Program-made: the position numbers and the translations under genes
Shown: positions 8,245-15,874 of the stretch, in pieces
Position numbering within the stretch: position 1 is the first letter of the stretch
Layout of the letters: the number at the start of each line of letters is the position of its first letter
Notes under the pieces: generated by a model
Databases searched by the model: none
What the model saw: only the letters and a program-made list of their open reading frames with translations
Told to the model about the DNA's origin: nothing
Origin: Candidatus Saganbacteria bacterium
GTDB lineage: Bacteria; Margulisbacteria; WOR-1; O2-12-FULL-45-9; XYB2-FULL-48-7
DNA: 43,143 nucleotides
Direction of reading: 5' to 3'
Assembly: GCA_016939335.1 (NCBI GenBank)
Contig: JAFGHC010000026.1
Location: 1 to 43,143 of the forward strand

Positions 8245-9265
8245 ACAAGCGCTCCGCGATCAGGACGGCGTTGTAAGCGGCGCCCCGCCGCAGGTTGTCG
8301 GAAACGATCCACATTTCCAGCCCCCTCTCCTGCGAAATGTCCTCGCGCACCCGGCCGACCAGCGTTTCGTTCTGCCCGGCGCAGTCGACCGGCGTCGGAT
8401 AAATGCCGCTCCCCGGATCGTCAACGACTTTGACGTCGGCAAACTCGCCCATCAATCTCCTTGCCTCGGCCGCGGAGATCTTCTTTCTGGTCTTGACGTT
8501 GACCGATTCGGAGTGGCCGATCAGGACCGGCACGCGCACGGTCGTCGCCGTCACCTGAATTTTGTCGTCCTCAAATATTTTCCGCGTCTCGTTGACCATC
8601 TTCATCTCTTCTTTGGTGTAGCCGCTCTCGGTGAACTGGTCGATCTGCGGCACGACGTTGAAGGCGATCTGCTTGAAGATGTATTTCGGCGTCACCTTGG
8701 CCCGGGGATCGGCCAGCAGCGCCCGGCTCTGCGCCAGCAGCTCTTCGACCGCTTCCTTCCCCCAGCCGGAGACCGACTGGTAGGTCGAGACGACGATCCG
8801 CTCGATCCCCGCCGCGTCATAGATCGGCTTGAGCGCCAGCACCAGCTGCGCCGTCGAGCAATTGGGATTGGCGATGATCCCTTTATGCCGTGCGATGGCG
8901 TGTCCGTTGACTTCGGGCACGACCAGCGGCACAGTTGGGTCCATCCGGTAATGCGAAGTATTATCGATGACGACGCAGCCCCGCCCCACCGCTTCGGGCG
9001 CCAGCTTTTCCGAGACCTTCGCCCCGGCGGAGAAGAGGCCGATCTCCATCCCCGCGAACGATTCCGGCCCGGCTTCCTCAACGGTATATTCTCTGCCCTG
9101 AAAAGTGACTTTGGAACCGGCGGTCCGCTCCGACGCCAGCGGCAGGAATTTGTTGACCGGGAAGTCCCGCTCCTCGAGGACCCTCATCATTTCCTTCCCC
9201 ACCATTCCCGTCGCTCCCAGCACGCAAACATTATATTTTTTATTTTTGATTTTTGATTTTTGCAT
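8237..9265 (-). CDS. asd: aspartate-semialdehyde dehydrogenase
   Basis: 342 aa. Reduces aspartyl-phosphate to the semialdehyde for lysine/DAP, threonine and methionine. NADP-binding VLGATGMVGKEMMRVL, catalytic Cys in IIANPNCSTAQLVLAL, and the substrate region VPVLIGHSESVNV. The ATG at 9265, 2 nt after the dnaX stop, is preferred over longer starts that run back into dnaX. The first residues MQKSKIKNKKYN come from an A-rich heptamer repeat (9236-9263), so the N-terminal extension is repeat-derived. Works upstream of DapA (17261-18148). Confidence 0.95.
   Translation of the reverse strand: MQKSKIKNKKYNVCVLGATGMVGKEMMRVLEERDFPVNKFLPLASERTAGSKVTFQGREYTVEEAGPESFAGMEIGLFSAGAKVSEKLAPEAVGRGCVVIDNTSHYRMDPTVPLVVPEVNGHAIARHKGIIANPNCSTAQLVLALKPIYDAAGIERIVVSTYQSVSGWGKEAVEELLAQSRALLADPRAKVTPKYIFKQIAFNVVPQIDQFTESGYTKEEMKMVNETRKIFEDDKIQVTATTVRVPVLIGHSESVNVKTRKKISAAEARRLMGEFADVKVVDDPGSGIYPTPVDCAGQNETLVGRVREDISQERGLEMWIVSDNLRRGAAYNAVLIAERLFG
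9236..9263. repeat. tttttga heptamer repeat at the asd start
   Basis: Units tttttta, tttttga, tttttga, tttttgc with exact 7-nt period. On the minus strand they encode the Lys/Asn-rich N-terminus of Asd. The same word in the other orientation is found at 23539-23566. Confidence 0.7.
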
Positions 9266-9267
9266 TT

Positions 9268-10809
9268 TCAAGAGACCACCTTCCCCCCGAAAAATTCCGC
9301 CACCGTGTCGGCCGAGAGCGAGGGCGCTTTGACGATCCCCTCGCTGATAACGCATTCGATCGGGACCGGTTTGCCCAGCACTTCGCGGATTGATTCCTCA
9401 AAAGCTTGCTTGTTCTTCGCCTCTTCCATCCGTTCTTTATGGAAAGAGTAGCCCTTGCGGAAACCGATCAGCAACTTCCCCTGTTCGCTGACGCCGACCG
9501 GTTCTCCTTCGTGCAGGGAAACGTAGCCGTAAATGCTCTTCTTCCTCATGTTCTCGAGGATCGCCGGCCAGTGTTCCTTCACTTTGTCGAAGCTTAAGTC
9601 GCCATTGGAGCTAACAGCGACCGGCTTGGGCGCTTCGGGCTTTGCCGCGACCGGTTCGATCTTCTTCGGCGGTCCTGATATCCTGGTCTTCTGATCCTCA
9701 CTCCCTGATGGTCTGATATTCTGATGACCTATCGTCCCCAAAAGCTCAATCATCGCCACTTCCAGGACCAGCCGGGCATGCGGATGCCATTTCATGTCCA
9801 GCTCGGCCCGGCCGAGCGCGCCGAGCACCTCTTTGAGCCGTTCGAAGGAGAACTTCTGCGCCTGCGCCTCGAGCCGCTTCAAGTAATCGGCCGTCAGCTC
9901 CAGCGCCTCGCCCGACCCGACCTTGAGGTGCAGCAGATTGCGGAAATGCAGGACCAGGTCGCGCGCCACCTGCGGCAGCGAACGGCCCTCTTCCAGACCC
10001 TTTCTGATCAACTCCAGCGCCGTTTTGATGTCCCCCGAAGCGACCGCGCCGCCAAAACCGAAAAGCAATTCCTCATCCGCCGTCCCCAGGAGCGTCACCA
10101 CGTTGTCATAAGCGATCTTCTTCCCGGAAAATGAGATCAACTGGTCAAGGAGCGAGATCGCGTCGCGCATCGCCCCCTCGGCCGAGCGGGCGATCAGGTC
10201 GAGCGCCTTGTCATCGGCGGTAAAGCCTTCGCTGGCGGCGATCTTCTTTAACTGGGCAACGATCTCCGGCAGCTTGAGGCGGGCAAAGTCGAGCCGCTGG
10301 CAGCGCGAGGCGATCGTCAGCGGCACTTTCTGGCTTTCGGTCGTCGCCAGGACAAAGATCGTGCGGGCCGGCGGCTCTTCCAGCGTCTTGAGCAGCGCGT
10401 TGAACGCCTCCTGAGTCAGCATATGGACCTCGTCGATAATATAGACCTTGTAGCGCCCTTCCAGCGGCGCGTAGCGGACGCGCTCGCGCAGTTCGCGGAT
10501 CTCGTCGATGCCGCGGTTGCTGGCGGCGTCGATCTCGATCACGTCGGGGGCGTGGCCGGTCCGTATCTTTTCGCAATTGGGGCACTTGCCGCACGGCTTG
10601 ACGGTCGGCCCTGCCTGGCAATTCAACGCTTTGGCCAAGATCCTCGCCGTGGAGGTTTTGCCCGTGCCGCGCGGCCCGGAGAAGAGATAAGCGTGTGCCA
10701 GCCGGTTGTGCTCGATCGCGTTCTTCAGCGTCTGGACAATGACCGGCTGCCCGACGATCTCGTCAAAGTTCTGTGAGCGGTATTTGCGGTAGAGAGAGAC
10801 GTATGACAT
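9268..10809 (-). CDS. dnaX: DNA polymerase III subunit gamma/tau
   Basis: 513 aa clamp-loader ATPase. Walker A GPRGTGKTSTARILAKALNC, zinc module CGKCPNCEK, Walker B region IIDEVHMLTQEAFNALLKTL, and sensor-1 LATTESQKVPLTIASRCQR. Domain III is followed by a linker whose segment IGHQNIRPSGSEDQKTRIS is encoded by an octamer repeat (9675-9728), then a DnaX C-terminal domain (about 415-500). The recR/ybaB genes usual downstream are absent. Probable first gene of the run; TAAAAT (10819-10824) lies 9 nt before the ATG. Confidence 0.96.
   Translation of the reverse strand: MSYVSLYRKYRSQNFDEIVGQPVIVQTLKNAIEHNRLAHAYLFSGPRGTGKTSTARILAKALNCQAGPTVKPCGKCPNCEKIRTGHAPDVIEIDAASNRGIDEIRELRERVRYAPLEGRYKVYIIDEVHMLTQEAFNALLKTLEEPPARTIFVLATTESQKVPLTIASRCQRLDFARLKLPEIVAQLKKIAASEGFTADDKALDLIARSAEGAMRDAISLLDQLISFSGKKIAYDNVVTLLGTADEELLFGFGGAVASGDIKTALELIRKGLEEGRSLPQVARDLVLHFRNLLHLKVGSGEALELTADYLKRLEAQAQKFSFERLKEVLGALGRAELDMKWHPHARLVLEVAMIELLGTIGHQNIRPSGSEDQKTRISGPPKKIEPVAAKPEAPKPVAVSSNGDLSFDKVKEHWPAILENMRKKSIYGYVSLHEGEPVGVSEQGKLLIGFRKGYSFHKERMEEAKNKQAFEESIREVLGKPVPIECVISEGIVKAPSLSADTVAEFFGGKVVS
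9675..9728. repeat. octamer repeat inside the dnaX linker
   Basis: Units ctgatatc, ctggtctt, ctgatcct, a 6-nt unit cactcc, ctgatggt, ctgatatt, ctgatgac. They lie wholly in the dnaX frame between the clamp-loader core and the C-terminal domain. Confidence 0.7.
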
Positions 10810-10818
10810 CAGAGAACA

Positions 10819-10824
10819 ATTTTA
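10819..10824 (-). promoter_or_regulatory. -10 box of dnaX
   Basis: Minus-strand TAAAAT, 9 nt from the ATG; implies a 5' leader of 2-3 nt. No Shine-Dalgarno is seen. Confidence 0.4.
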
Positions 10825-10857
10825 TCATTTTTGGGGATGATTGGGAAGTTGGCAGAC

Positions 10858-10944
10858 GCCCGGCCTTAGTTTTCGAGCCCGCTGTAGGCAGGCCTACTAA
10901 CCAAAGCCGGGCCGTTTTTAATTCGCCCCGACTTTACGTCGGGG
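10858..10944. repeat. hairpin cluster between dnaX and the DGR template repeat
   Basis: The spacer 10810-11021 has no gene. It holds GCCCGGC arms (10858 and 10906-10912) around an inner palindrome GTAGGC-AG-GCCTAC (10884-10897), followed by TTTTT (10915-10919), which looks like a plus-strand terminator, and a second perfect hairpin CCCCGAC-TTTAC-GTCGGGG (10926-10944). No plus-strand gene ends here, so these may be mobile palindromes rather than a working terminator. Confidence 0.55.
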
Positions 10945-11021
10945 ACAGGAATCAGCCCTGGACTTAATTTTGCACGCTCCACGGCTCCGTAAAGCCACAG
11001 ATCCCGGCAGTTTTAAGTATT

Positions 11022-11100
11022 CAGCGACGCGAAAGGCAACATTGTTGTTGTTCCGGTTCTCTGCATTGTTGTTGTTGCGGTTCGAGTTGTGCAGGGAGCG
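11022..11100 (-). repeat. DGR template repeat (TR)
   Basis: A 79-nt block matching the variable repeat at 12170-12248 at equal length with no gaps. Read on the minus strand in the target frame it is rich in AAC codons (N-N-N-N twice), the hallmark of a DGR template. 15 positions differ from the VR, and 14 of them are adenines in the TR (minus strand). It lies just downstream of the reverse transcriptase gene. Beyond the shared GTCGCTG end the sequences diverge, as expected for IMH versus IMH*. Confidence 0.93.
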
Positions 11101-11115
11101 TCACTTTTACCGGGC

Positions 11116-11913
11116 TTATCCCCCGACTGTCGGCAGGTAGGCCTCAAAATTGAATTCAGCCAAAAGCCTCCTTCTTAAATTATAAGAGTCCGCGCGAAAA
11201 GCATGCCCCAGCCAGCTTTGCATCGAACGGATAATCTTATCGCTAGCGATCAACCCTTCGGCCAGTAGTTTGGCATACTTTTTCATTCTGCTTCTCACTC
11301 TTCTGATGTTTTGTCTAATCACGAGGCGATGTGTGGGATAAACCTTATAGCCCAAGAAGACAACCCCACTCCTCGTCGGGTAGATATTGCTTTTCTTCTC
11401 ATGCAATTCCAGGGCTAACCCTCTAAGATACTCACGAACAGCGCCCTTGCAGGCATCTAATCGGTGCCGATCATTATCAAAAATGATCAGGTCATCCATA
11501 TAGCGGATGTAATGCCGGCATTTTAATTCTTCTTTGATGTAATGATCCAACTTGTTGAGATAAAGATTCGCAAATATCTGGCTGGCTAAGTTCCCAATCG
11601 GGATCCCCGGACAAGCTGTTGAGTCGATTATCCGCCTGATCAGCCAAAGAGCTCTGGCGTCCTTAATCTTATTTGAGATGAGATTCGAAAGAATCTGATG
11701 GTTTATTGAAGCAAAATAGGGCCTTACATCACACTTTAAAACATAACGGTTTTTTCGGCTGAATTCCTGGAATCTATCAATCGCTTTATGGCTGCCCCGG
11801 TTTTTACGGCAGGCATAAGAATCAAAGATTAGCGCCCGATCAAAAATGGGCTCAATGACATTGCAGAGCGCGTGCTGAACAACCCTGTCCCTGTAAGGCA
11901 GGGCGCTGATCAA
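11116..11913 (-). CDS. DGR reverse transcriptase, N-terminally truncated
   Basis: 265 aa from a TTG; the frame is open to 11961 with no ATG. The catalytic core is present: ISALPYRDRVVQHALCN (motif 1), YACRKNRGSHKAI (motif 2), VLKCDVRPYFASINH (first catalytic Asp), GIPIGNLASQIFANLYLN (motif 4, the DGR-type IGNLxSQ), YIRYMDDLIIF (YMDD), and VVFLGYKV (motif 7). DGR RTs are typically about 330 aa or more; roughly the first 60 residues, before YKQFHIYDPKKR, are missing. Immediately upstream, in another frame, is the first 47 codons of avd, so a deletion seems to have removed the end of avd and the start of the RT. Probably inactive unless frameshifting restores a fusion. Confidence 0.85.
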   Translation of the reverse strand: MISALPYRDRVVQHALCNVIEPIFDRALIFDSYACRKNRGSHKAIDRFQEFSRKNRYVLKCDVRPYFASINHQILSNLISNKIKDARALWLIRRIIDSTACPGIPIGNLASQIFANLYLNKLDHYIKEELKCRHYIRYMDDLIIFDNDRHRLDACKGAVREYLRGLALELHEKKSNIYPTRSGVVFLGYKVYPTHRLVIRQNIRRVRSRMKKYAKLLAEGLIASDKIIRSMQSWLGHAFRADSYNLRRRLLAEFNFEAYLPTVGG

Positions 11914-11944
11914 TCTCTTTTTCGGATCGTAGATGTGGAATTGT

Positions 11945-12088
11945 TTATAGCTCCATGACGGTTAATAGCTTGTTTTCAATCCGCTCGCCCAGAGTAAATC
12001 TTTTATCTCTTGGGAACTTGGAGACGGTCGGCATCAGCCATTTGAGCAAATCGTACGTCTTGGTGATGGCATTAACTCCATCCGACAT
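11945..12088 (-). pseudogene. avd: DGR accessory protein Avd, N-terminal fragment
   Basis: A 47-codon ORF with a good AGAGGA ribosome site before its ATG. KTYDLLKWLMPTVSKFPRD followed by KRFTLGERIENKLL matches the first helix and turn of the Avd / 23S-IVP-like four-helix bundle, which binds the RT and template RNA. Normal length is about 110-130 aa; here it stops right after TVMEL, where the RT reading frame (offset by +1) takes over. Best explained by a deletion joining avd codon 47 to the RT interior. Confidence 0.75.
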
Positions 12089-12152
12089 ATCTTTCCTCTA
12101 AATTTTTACGCCCCTCCCCCCTCAAGGGGTAAAGGGAAAAAGACCCAAGGTG

Positions 12153-12995
12153 TTATTGCATTAAAGTCCCAGCGACGCGAAAGGCAACATGGCTGCTGAA
12201 CCGGTCCACTGCATTGAAGTGGTCGCGGCTCGAGTCGCGCCGGGAGCGAATAATTTGCCAGCCGGCTTCATTTGTTGAGGTCCATTCCCACGGCTTATTC
12301 GCAGTTAATGTGTTCGCTTCCTTTGCCGACAAAAATGCCGGTTCGGTAAGTGCGCTTCTCCCTTGCCAGTCGGCAAAACACCTTACATCATCACTATAAT
12401 TAACTCCCACTACCGACTTAGCAGGCTGTTGTCTCCCTAGATCTGAATCAGCCCAATAATAAGGAACTCTGTGCCCGGTTTGATCTATAAAAATCCCGTA
12501 TTGGGCATTAGTTACCTGTTCTCGGCTAATAACGCCATAAGGAGGATTGGCGACTATTACTAATTCCTGCTCGGGCAGTTCGGGTTTTAATATTTCAGCC
12601 AAGGTACCTGCCTCTATTATTTCTGGCTTATTCCCGCTTTCACCAACTGGCGCACCAAACAAAGTTATCTGCGATGAGAAAAAAGGAGCTATAACATCCC
12701 CTAAAAGAGATCTTCGCTGTTCGACCTCTGTAGCCGCTTCCAATGCTCTACCGGCTGCTTCCAGTGCTTGTTTGTTTAAGCTAGCCCGGGCCACTGCCAC
12801 GCCTGGAGTAAGCGCGGTTGCTTTTCCCCATGCTTTGTTTCTTGCACCGTTTGCCCTTAAATATTGATCAAGCATACCTATGCCCGTCGCCTGCTTTTCC
12901 GTCAGGGCTCCTTTCGTCGCCGCGTGCGCCCTCAGCATCGCCGCTACCAGCATCGTTCCGGGGAATTTATGTTCACCTATAATTCTTAATGCCAT
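12153..12995 (-). CDS. DGR target protein with FGE/C-type-lectin-like domain
   Basis: 280 aa. Residues 1-150 are Ala-rich and helical with no recognised fold. Residues 155-280 match the formylglycine-generating-enzyme sulfatase family: REQVTNAQYGIFIDQTGHR, PYYWADSD, PAKSVVGVNYSDDVRCFADW, then NKPWEWTSTNEAGWQIIRS. The final 31 residues contain the variable repeat (250-276), ending VAFRVAGTLMQ. Relative to the template, residues 252-254, 256, 258-260, 263-264 and 266-269 differ. A strong AGGAGG site (13004-13009) precedes the ATG. In other DGRs such proteins are surface or ligand-binding; no signal peptide is evident. Ligand unknown. Confidence 0.88.
   Translation of the reverse strand: MALRIIGEHKFPGTMLVAAMLRAHAATKGALTEKQATGIGMLDQYLRANGARNKAWGKATALTPGVAVARASLNKQALEAAGRALEAATEVEQRRSLLGDVIAPFFSSQITLFGAPVGESGNKPEIIEAGTLAEILKPELPEQELVIVANPPYGVISREQVTNAQYGIFIDQTGHRVPYYWADSDLGRQQPAKSVVGVNYSDDVRCFADWQGRSALTEPAFLSAKEANTLTANKPWEWTSTNEAGWQIIRSRRDSSRDHFNAVDRFSSHVAFRVAGTLMQ
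12170..12248 (-). repeat. DGR variable repeat (VR)
   Basis: 79 nt at the 3' end of the target gene, the copy of the TR at 11022-11100. Fourteen of 25 TR adenines are replaced (e.g. AAC to GAC, AGC, CAC, TTC), and there is one non-adenine change (T to G, minus strand; 12241) near the 5' border. The 21 nt nearest the 3' end are identical to the TR. Confidence 0.93.
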
Positions 12996-13111
12996 TTTCT
13001 TTTCCTCCTGTTTACTTTATGCCATTTACCCGTTACAATATATTATCGACAAGGCGAGCGGAAAATTTCAGGTGATTTTGCATTACGGCGGCCCAGTTTC
13101 GAGGAGAATAA

Positions 13112-13402
13112 ATGAGTTTTGAGAAGATAATAAAATTACTGTCGGGAAGAAAAGACGAGCTGAAAAGAGTATTTAATGTCGAGGAAATCGGGATATTTGG
13201 CTCCTACGTTAGAAGAGAGCAAAAAAGAGGCAGCGACCTGGATATTCTTGTTGAATTTAAAGAGGTTCCGGGACTTTTTAAATTCCTTCGACTGGAGGAC
13301 TACCTGACAAAAGCCCTGGGGATTAAAGTTGATTTGGTCAGAAAAAAAGCGATCCGCAGTGAATTGCGCCAGCAAATACTCAATGAGGTGGTCTACTTGT
13401 GA
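13112..13402 (+). CDS. MNT-type nucleotidyltransferase antitoxin
   Basis: 96 aa. GIFGSYVRREQKRGSDLDIL is the minimal nucleotidyltransferase signature GSxxR...SDxDhhV; KVDLVRKKAI supplies the third acidic residue. In HEPN/MNT pairs this partner neutralises the HEPN ribonuclease, in studied cases by AMPylating it. GAGGAG lies 5 nt before the ATG. The stop overlaps the GTG start of the HEPN gene. Clearly AT-richer than its neighbours, which suggests transfer. Confidence 0.9.
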   Translation: MSFEKIIKLLSGRKDELKRVFNVEEIGIFGSYVRREQKRGSDLDILVEFKEVPGLFKFLRLEDYLTKALGIKVDLVRKKAIRSELRQQILNEVVYL

Positions 13403-13755
13403 AAAAAATCAAAAGAAATTACCGGATTTTCGTTAAAGATATTTTGGACAGTATTACAGCGATTGAACGCTTTGTCGGGAAGCTTGGTTATAATAAATTT
13501 AGTAAGGATGATAAAACTGTCAGCGCGACCATAAGAAAACTTGAGATTATTGGTGAGGCGGCCAAAAACACCCCTAGCTTTGTCAAAGAAAAACAACCTG
13601 AAATCGATTGGAAATCCATGGCGGGGATGAGGGACAAATTGATCCATGATTATTTTGGAGTTGATATGGAAATTTTGTGGGCAGTTATCAAAAAAGACCT
13701 TCCGCAGATAAAACCGCTCATAAAACAATTATTGAAAGACATCGGCTTAAAATGA
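13399..13755 (+). CDS. HEPN-domain ribonuclease toxin (DUF86)
   Basis: 118 aa, all helical. The catalytic Rx4-6H motif is MRDKLIHDYFG (about residues 76-86), with the RxxxxHxY form typical of HepT toxins that cleave RNA. Starts with GTG overlapping the MNT stop (GTGA). Paired with the preceding MNT gene and followed by a third ORF overlapping by ATGA. Confidence 0.9.
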   Translation: MKKIKRNYRIFVKDILDSITAIERFVGKLGYNKFSKDDKTVSATIRKLEIIGEAAKNTPSFVKEKQPEIDWKSMAGMRDKLIHDYFGVDMEILWAVIKKDLPQIKPLIKQLLKDIGLK

Positions 13756-13946
13756 GTGCGGGAAAGAACACATTGATTGGTTGGGACGACGGGAATATTT
13801 ATTTCCATGACCATAAAGGGATAGAATATTGCGTAAATGAAGAAGATAAATTACTTCGAGAACTTATAAAGAAATGCAAAGATTATTATAAAGATTTATC
13901 AACTAGTTCCAAAACCAAAAATCTAACCTGCGGCCCTCATTTATAG
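13752..13946 (+). CDS. small hypothetical protein behind the HEPN/MNT pair
   Basis: 64 aa from an ATG that overlaps the HEPN stop (ATGA), so it looks translationally coupled. Not recognised. A hydrophilic stretch WDDGNIYFHDHKGIEYCVNE precedes a Lys-rich helix (DKLLRELIKKCKDYYKDL). Its end runs 10 nt into the alr 3' end on the other strand, so its natural stop may have been lost on insertion. AT-rich like the pair. It may be a third cassette member or chance. Confidence 0.45.
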   Translation: MSAGKNTLIGWDDGNIYFHDHKGIEYCVNEEDKLLRELIKKCKDYYKDLSTSSKTKNLTCGPHL

Positions 13947-15028
13947 ACCCTCGGCACCCGCTTGCCGATACTGCAAACGACTTCGTAGGAGATGGTCTCT
14001 TCCAGCGCGGCGATCTCGTCGGCCGAGATCCCCTGCCCGTTCTGCGCGCCGATCAGGACGACCTCGTCGCCGACCTCGACCCGCGCGTCGCCGACGTTGA
14101 CCAGCGCCAGGTCCATCGAGATGTTGCCGACGACGGGGAAGCGCTGGCCGCGGATGACCACCTGGCCCCGGTTCGACAGCCGCCGGCTGTAGCCGTCGGC
14201 GTAGCCGACCGGGATCGTGGCAATGGACGTCTCTTCGGGCGTGACGTACGTGCTGCCGTAGGAGAGCGGCGTTCCCGCCGGCACTTTTTTCAGATAGGTC
14301 ACTCTGGTCTTAAACGAGAGGGCCGGTTGCAAGTTGATCAGCCGCCGCGAATTTCCCTGCGGGTAAAGGCCGTAGATCATCAGGCCGACCCGCACCATGT
14401 CGAGATGGGCCTGGGGATGGAAGAGCGCGGCCGCCGAATTGGCGGCATGCTTGAGCGGCACCTGAGGCAAACGCGCGATGATCTGACGGAATTTATCAAA
14501 TTGTTCTTTCGTAAAGGTATCTTCCGGGTTTTCCGCCTTGGCAAAATGAGTAAAGATCCCCTCCAGCTCCAGGCCGGGCAGCGAAGAAACTTTAGTGATG
14601 AAAGCGATCGCTTCCGAGGGAGCGATGCCGACGCGCCCCATGCCGGTGTCGATCTTCACGTGGACCCGGGCGGACCTGTTCCGTTTGACCGCCTCGTCCG
14701 AGAGCGCCTTCGCTTCGGAAAACGAATAGACGGTCTGGGTCAGCCCGTGCTGGATGATCTCATCGGCGACCGAGGTCGGCGACTCGGTCAGGATCAGGAT
14801 CGGCGAGAGGAGGCCGGCTTCGCGCAGTTCCAGCGCTTCTTTCAGGTTGGCCACGCCGAGATAGTCGGCGCCGGCTTCCCCCGCCGCCCGGGCGACCGCC
14901 ACCGCCCCGTGGCCGTAGGCGTTGGCCTTGACCACCGCCATGAACTTGGCCCCGGCCGCGACCAGTTTTTTGATCGCGCCGATGTTGTGCTTGATCGCCG
15001 TTAAGCTAATTTCCGCGTAAGTGTTCAT
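13937..15028 (-). CDS. alr: alanine racemase
   Basis: 363 aa, normal length. Converts L- to D-alanine for peptidoglycan. PLP lysine in FMAVVKANAYGHGAVAVA, active-site region HVKIDTGMGRVGI, and GNISMDLALVNVGD near the catalytic Tyr loop (PLSYGSTYV). Its start overlaps the 3' end of the PHP gene by 23 nt, so both are probably co-translated. Confidence 0.97.
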   Translation of the reverse strand: MNTYAEISLTAIKHNIGAIKKLVAAGAKFMAVVKANAYGHGAVAVARAAGEAGADYLGVANLKEALELREAGLLSPILILTESPTSVADEIIQHGLTQTVYSFSEAKALSDEAVKRNRSARVHVKIDTGMGRVGIAPSEAIAFITKVSSLPGLELEGIFTHFAKAENPEDTFTKEQFDKFRQIIARLPQVPLKHAANSAAALFHPQAHLDMVRVGLMIYGLYPQGNSRRLINLQPALSFKTRVTYLKKVPAGTPLSYGSTYVTPEETSIATIPVGYADGYSRRLSNRGQVVIRGQRFPVVGNISMDLALVNVGDARVEVGDEVVLIGAQNGQGISADEIAALEETISYEVVCSIGKRVPRVYK

Positions 15029-15830
15029 CTCTTAACTTGTCGGCCAGCTCGTCCGGGATAGTGTGCTCGCCCAGTTTCAGTTCGCGGCCGGAGTCGGCGC
15101 CGTGATAATCGGAGCCGCCGGTCACCAGCAAGCCGAACTTCCTGGCCAGGTCAAGATAATACTCGATCTGGTCGGCGTAATAGCCGGGATAATAGACCTC
15201 CAGGCCGCGCAAACCGGCCGCGATCAGTTCCGGGATCAGGTCGTCGCGGTTCGAGACCGCCGGATGGGCAAAGACCGGGATGCCGCCCGCCTGCCTGACC
15301 AGCCGGACCGCCTCGGCCGGCGGCAGCCGGTAGTGCGCCACGTAGGCCGGCGCGCGGACATCGAGGTAGCGGCTGAAGGCTTCCTTGAAATTCGCCACCA
15401 CCCCTTTGCGCACCAGCGCCCGGGCGACGTGCGGCCGGCCGGGCGAGTTCTGGCCGGACAGGGCCATTACTTCTTCCGGCTCGATCTCGACTTTCAGCTT
15501 CTTGAGCTTGCCGACTATTTTGTGGATCCGCTCGATCCGCCCCTGGCGGACGCGGGCCAGCGTTTCGCGCAGCCCCTGATTATCGCCATCAATAAAATAG
15601 CCGAGAATATGCACTTCGGCCCGCGGCTGCTCGGTCGTCAGCTCCAGCCCGGGGATCACCTCGACCCCCGCGGCCCGCCCCGCCGCCGCCGCCCGTTCCA
15701 GGCCGGCCAGCGTATCATGGTCGGTCAGGGCGATGGTTTTGAGGCCGGCAACTGCCGCCTGTCTGACCAGCTCTTCAGGAGAATCGGTCCCGTCAGAGAA
15801 ACTGCTGTGCAGGTGCAGGTCGGCTGTCAT
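15006..15830 (-). CDS. PHP-domain phosphoesterase (RNase AM/TrpH type)
   Basis: 274 aa. Metal-binding motifs of the PHP family: ADLHLHSSFSDGTDSPEE (HxH), ALTDHDTLAG, EVIPGLELTTE, FAHPAVSNRD and GGSDYHGAD. Members of this size act on nucleoside 3',5'-bisphosphates or as 5'-3' exoribonuclease on short RNAs. TATAAT (15837-15842) lies 6 nt before the ATG, predicting a leaderless PHP-alr transcript. Confidence 0.92.
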   Translation of the reverse strand: MTADLHLHSSFSDGTDSPEELVRQAAVAGLKTIALTDHDTLAGLERAAAAGRAAGVEVIPGLELTTEQPRAEVHILGYFIDGDNQGLRETLARVRQGRIERIHKIVGKLKKLKVEIEPEEVMALSGQNSPGRPHVARALVRKGVVANFKEAFSRYLDVRAPAYVAHYRLPPAEAVRLVRQAGGIPVFAHPAVSNRDDLIPELIAAGLRGLEVYYPGYYADQIEYYLDLARKFGLLVTGGSDYHGADSGRELKLGEHTIPDELADKLRDEHLRGN

Positions 15831-15836
15831 TAACGG

Positions 15837-15842
15837 ATTATA
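15837..15842 (-). promoter_or_regulatory. -10 box of PHP-alr, leaderless
   Basis: Minus-strand TATAAT with a gap of exactly 6 nt to the ATG at 15830. No ribosome-binding motif fits in between. Confidence 0.65.
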
Positions 15843-15874
15843 ACAAATTTTGCCGGGGCAGTAAACGGCGCCCG

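Noticed and set aside
11116-11913. group II intron or retron reverse transcriptase
   Set aside because: Motif 4 IGNLASQ, the avd fragment and the TR/VR pair fit a DGR; no maturase domain and no intron or msr/msd structure was seen.
11022-12248. CRISPR-like direct repeat pair
   Set aside because: Only two copies 1.1 kb apart with adenine-biased differences, next to a reverse transcriptase; this is a DGR TR/VR pair.
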